Source: Choanephora cucurbitarum (taxonomy: Eukaryota > Mucoromycota > Mucoromycetes > Mucorales > Choanephoraceae). Taken from it: a DNA stretch of 64,000 nucleotides. This document shows, in pieces, positions 38,602-48,081 of the stretch; position 1 is the first letter of the stretch, and every line of letters begins with the position of its first letter. The stretch spans positions 1-64,000 of the forward strand of contig JAIWNI010000008.1 of assembly GCA_025331435.1 (NCBI GenBank), given 5' to 3'. Below the pieces are notes generated by a model. That model did no database searches and had not been told where the DNA came from. It saw only the letters and a program-made list of their open reading frames with translations. Position numbers and translations under genes: made by a program.

Positions 38602-38617
38602 GATAGTTCTCCACCAC

Positions 38618-38841
38618 TGTGACGTTATTCTGAGTATGAAGTAGATAAAAGATAACAAAGAGAAAAATCTAGTAATTGAAAGATTGGATCCCCTTTATTC
38701 ATATATGTTTTCGTTTGTATTTATATCTTTTCTTCAATATTTATAACATGATAATTATTCTTGATATTTGTCTTGATCTTGATATTTTTGTAAGGTGATC
38801 TTTCTTGAGTCGAATCGGATGTTCAATCTAAGCGCGTCACA
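38618..38841 (-). repeat. 5' LTR of the Gypsy element
   Basis: 224 bp, identical by eye to 33819-34042. On the minus strand it would carry the promoter. The interior begins GTGGTGGAGAAC; I could not match this to a tRNA primer site, so self-priming or an unusual primer is possible. Confidence 0.95.
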
Positions 38842-38857
38842 CTTATTTTTCTTTTCG

Positions 38858-38865
38858 TATAAATA
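38858..38865 (+). promoter_or_regulatory. TATA box in promoter-like module next to LTR
   Basis: TATAAATA followed by CCACAT, in a segment resembling the leader of the LINE ORF1 at 48043-48050 (TATAAATATCACAT). No convincing coding frame follows it. Confidence 0.4.
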
Positions 38866-39685
38866 CCACATCTTTTTATAAATAAAACAATAGCTTTGAT
38901 CTCACACATAAAACAGACAGGAACTTATTCCTTTATCTTATTTTATTTTTTACTCTAATTTTCTCTTACTTTTCTCCTTTTACTTTTCATCATTTGTGAG
39001 AACACCTTCCTATACGGATAACAATCTTACACGTGAACCATATACTAAGTGGCATATATTTGATAAGAATCTTCTCATTTCTGAGGAACACATTCAAGTA
39101 ACAGTCCAAAGCCGTCAATTGAACTTATCCTATACAAGGAACATATTGATTGAAGGCATTAATAAGAAAGTGAATATTGAACTCATTCTTATAAAAGATC
39201 TATATCAATTTCATACTTTCTTTCATATTAAAATATTACAAATCCTCGTCCGAAGGAACATAGCATATTTTGATAATTAACCTTTGACTCATATTTATCT
39301 TGCAAAGCTATATCAATACTCTGTAAAAGAGAACTAGTTGTAACTCTGTGAATAAATAATAAGTATCTAATTGAACTCATTCTCTTGAGAGATAAACATC
39401 AATTACTTGCCAAAGTCTTTATTTCATTTCTTTTACACTTAAACACTTCTTTGGTTCGCTACCTAAAGCGTGGTGCTCATTTCAAACTCCTATAAAACCA
39501 CACGAACTAACATTTGTAGACAAATGTCCATAAGTGCTAAATTGACTTGGCGTAAAGGCAACGACTTATTTGCGCTTTTATAATCTAAACCAATGAGTAC
39601 CTTTTTTTTTACGAAGACGGATTTGATAACCTCTACAATCAGCGAGGAGAGAAAGTCTAGGATATCATGGAAGGCATTTTGACTG

Positions 39686-40182
39686 ATGTCAGCGATCCTA
39701 ACATTGCTCTCGAAAACATTACCAGTAGAGAAAAGAACTGCAGCTGAAGTCGACAGATTTGACCCTTCAACAGAGGAAGATGACATGAGCAACCGACCTG
39801 TAGCCAAAGGCACTAAAACTTCTCATTTTGTAAAGTTTATCAACGAGCTTCTTGATATAATGGATATGGATGAGAGCATGAAAGGACATTACTTAGTCCC
39901 TGACAATGCATCAACTCATAAGTCTAAGCCCATGGTTCGCAAAATCGAAAGCAGAGGCTATAGGGTATGTACTTGCCAACTTATTCACCTGAATTGAACC
40001 TAATTCAGCAATTTTGGGCTATTGTTAAAGGCAAAATGAAGTGTGACAGATTGATGACAGAGGAGAATTTATCTAGCAGAATTGCCGACACGTGCAATGA
40101 TGTCCTTATTAGTGATCTTTATGGTTCCTGTAGTCATTCCAAGCGTCAGATCATCAATTGTTTCAACAAAACACCATTTTAA
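39686..40182 (+). pseudogene. Tc1-like DDE transposase relic
   Basis: C-terminal half of a zygomycete-type DDE endonuclease. Frame 1 (39686 to about 39966) has FVKFINELLDIMDMDESMKGHYLVPDN, with the second catalytic Asp in DNAS. A one-base deletion near 39965 shifts to frame 2, MYLPTYSPELNLIQQFWAIVKGKM, with the third acidic residue in SPELN. The expected SPELNPIEQFW has decayed to NLIQQFW. The N-terminal DNA-binding half and first catalytic Asp are not recognisable upstream. Non-functional. Confidence 0.85.
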
Positions 40183-40922
40183 ACTTTGTCATTTTCTTTT
40201 AGTATCTCAACCTTGAGACTCATCTCAGACTCAGACTCAAAAAAAATTAATGTCAGAGTAAGATTTTAAGCAGTGAATATCCTTTTTGAAATTTTATTTT
40301 AAAGTATTTTTTAGTCTCACTGTTAATAAAAAAAAAAATACCTTTTGAATACGTTTGTGTCTCATCTGAGCCAATAAAAAGCCTTCCCAGAATAATTGTG
40401 TTGAGTCGACTGGGCCTGAATTATCCAAAACATAAGAAATAGAAAATTATCAAATATTGACAGACAGAATTTTTTTGGACAAAAGCTATAGGGCTTCTCC
40501 TACTGAGAAAACGCACTAAAAAGTGAGTAGGGGATAGGGTCGTACAACAAGCGATATAAATGTCTGTGATGAATGATACAGTGCTTACGGTCCCAAATGG
40601 CGGATTTCAAAAGTCATTTGGCGGCTTCCAAAAATCCAATTGGCGTGATTCAAAAAAAAATCAATAAGCGCAAAAAAAGATATCCAATCAGCGGTTTTCA
40701 AAATGACAATGAGCGTATAAGGAATTCCCAAATAGCAGCATTAGAAAAGCCAGCAGGGTAGTGCCAGCAGGATGCCCTTACTGTATCATAGAGCATTTTG
40801 TAAATCAGCTTCATAGCTGCTATAACTTGTCTCAAGCATCATTGCTAAGTGAAATAAGCTTCCCTAATGCTGTTATTTAATGTTCACAATACGCTATTTG
40901 AGAATTCCTCATACGCTCAAAG

Positions 40923-42065
40923 GCCTTTTTTTTAAATGAGTTTTATTTGTTGCACGTATTCGGAGATGTAATCTACGAAAAGCAGTGCTCAACAATTAGG
41001 AAAGTAATATATAATGAAGTTGGAGAAAATTATAGAGTTTTTTTTTACAACTGGGAAGCGAAGAAAAAAGAAAATTAGAGAAAGCGGTGAATCTATATAT
41101 TGGCATTGTTAGGAAGAAAAGAGCGTTCAGCGAGAGGACGTTCAACCTGCCAGCGAGTATGGTGGAGGACAACAGTGTGGTTAAAGGCAGTGTCGTTGAA
41201 GATGAAGCTCCAGTGAGCACGCCAAACTTCTGAGAGAGCAATGATCATAAGATAGTTTGATTCAACTCGGCTTGACGGCAAGCAGCGAATGGGAGAAAAA
41301 TTCAGAGTGTTGAGAGCAGAGAAGATGTGATCAATAGTGGTGTTGGGCCACAGAAATTCGCGGATGAGATGGTCCCAAAAAAGGAATTTTGGAGGACAGC
41401 GAAAGAAGAAGTGAAAAAGGTCTTCAACATCAAAGCATAGGAGGCAGCTTGATGGTGTGTTGAGAGTACGGGAAAGGAAAAGGCGTGTGGGGATCTTGTG
41501 GAGGATGAAGCGGAAAACTGTATTTCTCTGGATAACCGAAAGAGCGAGAGCCCAAAAGCGTTTCCAAGAGTTCCTCGACATCTGCGTCAGAGTGAAAATT
41601 TGGGTGCTTGAATGCTGGATGACCAACTGTCGAAAAGCCTTAGAGGCGGATTTGTGAGAGGTATAGCGGTGATCATCTTCTCGAATGAAAAGCCGGTGCT
41701 TAAAAGCGAAGAAATCCAGAGATCGACGGACAGTCGTTGCATGCATGGGGTTGAGAAGGTTCAGAGAGGAGCGGATCAAGCATTGAGCAAATATCGGCTC
41801 CAAAGAACAAGTGTTATTTGCCAAGGCCCGATGAGCTTACCGCTGACTATCCGAATCGATGTTGGCAGGTCGTCCCTGAGAATGGGTGTCAGATAGTGAC
41901 CGAGAGGATGGCAATGGTATAAATCAGAAACCAAGGCATCGCGGAGGATTGGAGACAGTCGAAAGGAAGCACTAGGGACCACAACAGCTCGAAGAGGCAG
42001 TAAGTGGCATTCGATCGAATTAGGAATGTACGTGAGTTGACGACGAGGATTCATTGACATGTTAA
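40923..42065 (-). mobile_element. 5'-truncated LINE inserted in the foldback element
   Basis: About 1.14 kb, minus orientation. Its 3' end is a poly-A tail (poly-T at 40925-40932) and its 5' end abuts the foldback arm at about 42065, as expected of 5'-truncated target-primed reverse transcription. Coding content is the C-terminal end of a non-LTR retrotransposon ORF2. Confidence 0.8.
41093..42060 (-). pseudogene. LINE ORF2 C-terminal fragment (zf-RVT)
   Basis: Two overlapping minus-strand frames (42060-41776 and 41824-41093) are joined by a frameshift near 41815. The second has the zinc-binding region typical of LINE ORF2 ends: HKIPTRLFLSRTL, then CLLCFDVEDLFHFFFRCP and FLFWDHLIREFLW. The reverse transcriptase core is absent. 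Non-functional. Confidence 0.8.
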
Positions 42066-42184
42066 AAACCGCTGATTGGATATTTTTTTGCGCTTATTGA
42101 TTTTTTTTTATTTCACGCCAAATGGATTTTTGGAAACCGCCAAGTGACTTTTCAAATCCGCCATGTGGGACTGTAAGCACTGTA

Positions 42185-43048
42185 AATACATATATCCCGT
42201 TACGAAGATATCAACAAAAATATGGGTCTAGAAGTATTCTATGCATCACATGCCATATGAAATTATTTGCTACTTCTTTTTATTTCTTGGTTTCATACAA
42301 AATGGCTGATTACTGCAAAAAAAGAGGGATGCTATATTCCATCTTGCTTCAATTAAGAATCTATCCAGCTTCATTCAAGACAATATTTTGCTTCAAATAA
42401 ATATCTAAGGAGCAAGAAAATTAAATCGCTTTCTTTCTCTCTCTCTCTACTTTTTTTTATTGTCTGTAGCACACAGTGTTTGAAATGTCAATAAAAACAA
42501 AGTTGGCAGATCATGGCAGCCATCTGTGTAGCACAAACATCAAACATATAACGATTACATAAGTAAGCATGAATGTATTACATAGCCTGATTTAGGCGGG
42601 AGAGACAAAAAGAAGGAATAATAAAGATCATGCAAAGAAGGCGACGAGAGCAAGAGATATGCGAATACAAATGTGTTGGTATGATGCTCATTCTCCCAAT
42701 CTGCAAATTGACAAGGTCTCTAGATATTTATGTGGAAGTCTATGCTTTCCTTCACATTACCTAAAATGAAACGTCATTCTTTTTGCTTTCGGAATTCTTA
42801 GTCCGTGTACCAAGAATCAACCTTTATAATTATATCTGAATTATTTGAAACTGTGTAAGGTATCTGTGTATTCCAATTTTAAGGATCTGCCAGAAAAACT
42901 GACCCAGGTTATCTTGCCGAAATCCCTTTTCAGGCATGATAGTCTGCTTTGATTATGTTGTGACATGAAATTAAGACTGGGACCCAAACGCCAATCTAAT
43001 CATATTGGATGGAATAAAATAGCCACTCGTGATGGTCTTTAAATAATT
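42185..43048. other. Intergenic within the TE island
   Basis: About 860 bp of AT-rich DNA with no recognised gene or repeat; a CT run lies near 42433-42448. Confidence 0.4.
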
Positions 43049-43205
43049 GTATTTCTCTATTGCTTACACTTTTCTCTACTGCTTATACTTTTCTCTACTG
43101 CTTATACTTTTCTCTACTGCTTATACTTTTCTCTACTGCTTATACTTTTCTCTACTGCTTATACTTTTCTCTACTGCTTATACTTTTCTCTACTGCTTAT
43201 ACTTT
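43049..43205. repeat. 19-bp tandem repeat, about 8 copies
   Basis: Direct repeats of GCTTATACTTTTCTCTACT. The first unit is slightly diverged (CTATTGCTTACAC); the remaining seven appear identical. Ends 161 bp upstream of the ATG at 43367. Open frames through it are a consequence of the repeat. Confidence 0.95.
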
Positions 43206-43366
43206 CAAATGTCTTCTATCAAAAACTGTAATTAGCTTTTTTTTAATGCAAGTGCAATAATACTGATCAATTTTTATTTTAAGTACATAAATCGTTCATT
43301 AAAGAAGAAGACCTACCTCAATTATTTAACTTCGCAGTTAGATACAAATCAGTAATACAGTCAATC

Positions 43367-45090
43367 ATGAAAGACTGGGAAGAAGAAGAAGAAGAAGCTG
43401 TGAAAAAGATGGTCAAGATTTTGACACATCGTCATCTTTGGATATTGGGTGAAGACAGACCCGAACTCGATGCTCAAGCATTCAGTTTCCTAACAGTAGA
43501 GCTATTGAAGAGCATTCTAAAGAAACGAAAAAGAGACGAGAAAGAAAAACAAGAAGAACTAGAGAAAGAAGAAGAACAACAAGACAAAGAAGAAGAACAG
43601 CAAGAGAAAGAAGAACAAAAGTCAGCTTCAAGTTCAACCTTGAATGCCTCCATGACAACAGCCACTATCACTACCAATGATAATGCTGAGACTGTTGGAG
43701 ATAACGTAATGTTCTATAGTCTGTTGTATCGTTGAGCTAAACATTCTGTTTCTCTTTTTTTATAGTGGTTGCTTTGTAACTATAACATTTCGAGCAGATT
43801 TGACGAATTAAGAACCAGGGCAATGGACAGATACAATAGCAACAAGAACACAACCTCCTGCCTTGACAAGCTGTAAGCCCGTTATTTTTTTATGTTCTGT
43901 GAAGATAGATTGCTAATAATTCTCTTGAAATAGATTGTTGAATCATATAATGTTCGTGTCCGAAAGCCACACCAAGTCGACTCTGAAGTTCTTTCCTGAA
44001 AGGGTTCGAAGAATGATTTTCGAATCCTCAAAACAAGAAGACCGGGCTATACCGTCACTCGTGAATGAATGGGTATCCGAATTCAATAAAGTACGTATTT
44101 TCGTCTTGTTATACAAGCATTAACATTTGCGCATAGATCATCAACAATGGAGCCCAAGAAGAAAAGCCAAGCAAGACAGCCTTCAAGCACACAGATGTCT
44201 TGCAGAAGGCATTAAAGGCCAAGGCTTGGGAGTTTGAAAGAGAGGCAAGAGAAAAGGAAGACGAAGAGCTGGCTATTTATGCCAGCATCCTCAGCCATAT
44301 GTAAGTTATAAAAAGACCAAAAAGAAAAAGAATTTCCTTTTCTAAATTGCATCATTTAGCACAAAAAAAGTGATGAGATGGTCATCTAGCAAGCTTGGCG
44401 AGACAACGTTCATTCATGACAAGCTCACTGATGTTCTTGATTGCGTTTTTGGCTCGCTGAATGCAGCCATGTTTCACTATGAAATGTAAACCTTTTTTTC
44501 TTACTTCTGAACCAATAGTATCATTTCTGATTTTGTTATTCCTAGGCAAGACAAATTTTTGAGCAATATCTGTCTGAAGCCTGACTACTTGCTCACTCTG
44601 AGAACCTCTGATGGTGAAAATTTGGAGCTATATACCATGGAAGCAAAAGTGCCAGAAGCACACAAAGGAGATGTTGACTTTGTCAAGACTTCAATCATGC
44701 TGAAGTACATGTTGGATAAACTTCTTTCTCGTGGGTGTAGTCCAGAAGAAGCAATGGTGTTTGGCACTTTGCTGCACGGCAACCAAGTTTTCCAATACCA
44801 GATGTCTTTACGACATTCTGGTATTTATATGATGCAAGAAGTGTTTGTTGGCTTTTTGCCTACATCATCAAAAGAGATTGACCGTTTGGTCGGTCTTGTA
44901 CCTATGATGATGAGTATAATGGTATGTATCAAAAGTTGCAAGTCGGGCTCAGGCATAAAGTCGTACTCATTGTTCAACATAGGCAACCTTCGACAAGCAA
45001 GCAGAGATGCTTGAGGCGCTGCCAAGTGAAAGAAAGGGTCACCCCTTTCAGCGCCCAACAGCCTTTAAGTTAAAAATTAAAGGGGAATAA
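43367..45090 (+). CDS. Putative PD-(D/E)XK nuclease-like protein, unknown family
   Basis: Seven exons: 43367-43705, 43766-43872, 43934-44090, 44137-44300, 44360-44485, 44546-44921, 44983-45090, all with GT-AG borders and summing to 459 codons, so the frame is intact (458 aa). Residues 1-110 are charged, with an E/K/Q-rich coiled-coil-like run (KKRKRDEKEKQEELEKEEE). The middle is helical. The C-terminal third has GETTFIHDKLTDVLDCVF (E270), KPDYLLTL (P310-D311) then LELYTMEAK (E330, K332), and a following strand MVFGTLLHGNQVFQYQM. This E...PD...ExK order is that of PD-(D/E)XK nucleases and related inactive folds. I do not recognise a named family. It lies among transposons. Confidence 0.7.
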
Positions 45091-45953
45091 ACTACAACTC
45101 TTGCTGTTTTTTTTTGTTCGTTTGAACAATCACAAAATACTATAGTATTCTTGACGTCAGTTTTGTGAATATCCAGGGGGATACATACCACAACGCACCC
45201 GATCCAAATATGAGATTCAAAACCTTATATACCATGACCCATTCTTTACCCCTTTTAACAGAACAATGACTACAGAACAACTTTACAAAGTTCGGAAGCA
45301 CTTCCTAACATCCCCAGCAACATTGAATGACAATATCTCAATACTCTAATCACATAATACTAAGTTAGAAACAACTTTGTCGTTTCTGTCACTCGATCTA
45401 ACGCAAAGAGCTTGATCTTTCAGCATGTCAAAAGTGGCAAGCAAAGAGAAAAAAAAAACGAAGACTCTGGCAAGCGTTGTGCCACGATAATTAGTAAAAC
45501 AGAATGTCCCTACCTTATCATATTTCTTCAAGCTCAAAGGCAAAAATTTGTTTTATCTTCTTTATCTTAAAAACGAGAATAAACTTTGTCATAAACATCT
45601 TATTGGTGATCTCAATATACTACAAAGGAGCGTAAGAGTACCCTTGAAGCAGATGGCAAGAGAAAAGATAGCTTAAGTCTTTCGCAAAACTCGTTAGCTT
45701 GTAAAATTCAAAAGACTATCAGTAAAGATAGTTCTTACAACACACTGACCAAAGTTGATATCAAGAAAATGAAAAGTATACATCACAAACGGAAACAAGA
45801 AACCTCTCAAAGAGCATCTGTTGAACACGCAAGTCTGTCAATCCAACAACGGTTATTTGGCATTTTGTAATTTTGATCAGACAATGTTCCTGGAATCTAT
45901 TTTTTTTTTGCGAGCAAGTCAATGATCAGTATTCCAAATAATCGACATTAACG
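45091..45953. other. Intergenic / decayed transposase lead
   Basis: Scattered short frames (for example 45770-45860, Lys-rich) may be the degraded N-terminal part of the MULE transposase that follows. Nothing can be assigned. Confidence 0.35.
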
Positions 45954-46838
45954 CTACTTATAAAGCAAATAATCTTGGTATGTTATTGATTGGTATCTAT
46001 AGAGATGCAAATATTGTTCAAAGATCCTTAAAGAACTTTTCTGTAGACTTTGCTTGGACATCAAAAGAGCAAGAAATTACCTATCAATGGGTTCTTGGAA
46101 TGCTCAAGAAACAAGTGGATGATGGATTGCATCAAACTGCGTTCGTTACTGACAAGTGCACTGCATTGAGAAATCCTCTCAATAAGTTGTTTCGCCAAAA
46201 TAAGAAGCTTCTATATGCCTGGCACATGCGGAAGAACTTAAGCGGTCGCTTTAATAAGAAGACGTTCAAGGATGATGGTATATTTGAAAAAAAAGCAAAT
46301 CTTGTATTTCTGCTTTGATTGACTTTACTGATTATTTTGTTTCTGGAGAAGAAAGAATGAAGTTCAAAGAATATTTGAAGCAGAATGAAAGTCATGCTTG
46401 CATCAATGGGCTGGCAATTACACTTCACAAATTAAAACAATGGTTTGCACGACTACTCAGAGGGTTGAGAGTGGACATGGTGCTCTCAAACGCAAGATGA
46501 TTTTGGCTCAGCGTTTCTGCGTGGCCTTCGGTAGAGTACACGAGTACTTAAAAGACTTTGAGCGTGATCATAAAGAACAGCAACTGAAGGAGAAAGCAAC
46601 TTCTGACAAAGTCATTAGTGAGAATGAAAACCTCAGGCATTTGCCTGGTAAAATTGGTCACCTAGCTCTTTATAAACTGCGTGAAGAATTATACAGAGAA
46701 CTCCCTGTCATTCCTAGCCATTATTCTGAATCCAACTGCAAGAATAGAGTCGTTTATGGCTTTTTTTGCTGTCATCGATTTGATGCTTTAAAGAATAAAG
46801 GATACAGCTATCTGACATACCTCGCTGATGGTGGATAG
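45945..46838 (+). pseudogene. MULE-type transposase relic
   Basis: Mutator-like transposase domain in three frames. Frame 1: IIDINATYKANNLGMLLIG (first catalytic Asp region), then TYQWVLGML, FVTDKCTALRNPLN (second Asp) and YAWHMRKNL, the family's C/WHxxKN motif. After a shift near 46315 comes LIDFTDYF...; after another near 46400 comes TTQRVESGHGALKR, the typical TT.RVE..H..LK motif with the third catalytic Glu. At least two frameshifts make it inactive. Confidence 0.8.
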
Positions 46839-47560
46839 TTAGCAACCTGAAAGAAGTTATTAATACAAAAACGCCTTTTCTAAAGAGTGAATGAAGTACG
46901 TTGTTGCTTTGGAAGGAGCTTTCCGTGAGGCTGAAGATGATTATATGAAAACAACTCGACTGATAGATGCAGTTGAGAGTTTCCTCATCTGTAATACGGG
47001 TTTGTTTGTTGATGGCAGATATCACATAGCCGAAGGACCTTCGCCAATTTCTAAGCTAATACTTGTTATGTAACGTGTTTACAATGGATATGAATTGGTT
47101 AATAAAGAATAGGAAGTACTTTTTGAGACTTGTTAGTAGCTTTATTATGACTTCAGGGAAGAAGGAAGATTTATAATACACTTCTATTAGCTACAGGGAT
47201 ATCTTTCTACTGATGCCTATATAAGGAGATAGGTACAACATTAGATGCATACATCTTGTGAAGGTTGGAAAGATAGAACAAAGTATAAAAACACTTCCGG
47301 AAGCAACTGAAGTCAAGAAGCCAGGAATACCGGCGAAGATCCAGCGCCTTTCTGCGCTACCAAAAGACTTAATTTCTGCAAAGTCTAGAAAAGCATATAA
47401 TGCAGAAAAAACTACTAAAGAAGAAAAGAAAGACGAGAACAAAGAAAAGAAGAAACATTGGTACACAGATCCACGATGTCATTGCTAGATTGAAGGCTAT
47501 GTGTTTCATCTTACCTCTGCATCTTTGATCATAAATCATAGATAAGATATATCTTAGAAA
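46839..47560. other. Intergenic with Lys-rich plus-strand frame
   Basis: Contains a 76-codon frame (47258-47488) with a basic tail (KEEKKDENKEKKKHW), perhaps the transposon's C-terminal remnant. No independent support. Confidence 0.3.
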
Positions 47561-47883
47561 ATGAAGAACATCCAGCAACAGGTCCCATTTTTGATTCACA
47601 GGCGTTGCCCTGCGTACTATGCCACCAGTTTTTGCTACTGACAAGCACGGAGATGTGAGAAATAAGAGATGAAGAACATCCAGCAACAGGTCCCATTTTT
47701 GATTCACAGGCGTTGCCCTGCGTACTATGCCACCAGTTTTTGCTACTGACAAGCACGGAGATGTGAGAAATAAGAGATGAAGAACATCCAGCAACAGGTC
47801 CCATTTTTGATTCACAGGCGTTGCCCTGCGTACTATGCCACCAGTTTTTGCTACTGACAAGCACGGAGATGTGAGAAATAAGA
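47561..47883. repeat. 108-bp tandem triplication
   Basis: Three head-to-tail copies of a 108-bp unit (GGTCCC occurs at 47581, 47689 and 47797, spacing exactly 108). Copies look identical. Because 108 is a multiple of three, open frames on the minus strand repeat 36 residues; these are not taken as genes. Confidence 0.95.
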
Positions 47884-48042
47884 TATTGGAGTCTTTGTTA
47901 AAAGTGATGAGAAAACTAGAGTCACAAGTATTGTGTTGTGAGCTGAGTGTTCTACGTCAACTGCGGTAATTGAATCTCTCTCTTGATGTAACGCCCACCT
48001 CTTCTTCACTCCGCTTTTCTTTCCGTGACTTTTCTTTTTTCT

Positions 48043-48050
48043 TATAAATA
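48043..48050 (+). promoter_or_regulatory. TATA box upstream of LINE ORF1
   Basis: TATAAATA 32 nt before the ORF1 ATG (48082), within a leader starting about 47988 (TGTAACGCCCACC) that resembles the flanks of the Gypsy insertion. Confidence 0.45.
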
Positions 48051-48081
48051 TCACATACAATTTCATCGTAAAACAAACAAC

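Larger units (their letters stand above)
33814..38846 (-). mobile_element. Intact Ty3/Gypsy LTR retrotransposon
   Basis: Complete element, coding on the minus strand: LTRs 33819-34042 and 38618-38841, internal region between, and a 5-bp target-site duplication CTTAT at 33814-33818 and 38842-38846. Both LTRs read identically. A polypurine tract (AAAGGAGGGGATGA on the minus strand, about 34043-34056) abuts the 3' LTR. One uninterrupted gag-pol frame fills the interior. This indicates a very recent, possibly active insertion. Confidence 0.95.
40579..42182. mobile_element. TA-flanked foldback DNA element with nested LINE
   Basis: Long inverted repeats: left arm from CAGTGCTTACGGTCCCA (40579) to about 40745, right arm ending GTAAGCACTG at 42182, both flanked by TA. 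Arms share GGCGGATTT, AAATCCA-TTGGCGTGA, AATCAATAAGCGC and ATCCAATCAGCGGTTTT. The right arm is in two pieces (about 40864-40922 and 42066-42182) because a LINE fragment interrupts it. A loop of about 110 bp separates the arms. Termini and TA duplication point to mobilisation by a Tc1/mariner-type transposase; it encodes none. Confidence 0.85.

Noticed and set aside
43047..43260. Frames through the 19-bp array as hydrophobic peptides
   Set aside because: Pure by-product of a tandem DNA repeat; all three frames give the same cyclic peptide.
47369..47864. Repeated 36-residue minus-strand frames as a repeat protein gene
   Set aside because: They exist only because the 108-bp unit is divisible by three; outside the array the frame is low-complexity Phe/Ser and no start or splice context is evident.
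48025..48081. Longer start for LINE ORF1 at 48025
   Set aside because: It lies before the TATA box; the ATG at 48082 is the first after a plausible transcript start.
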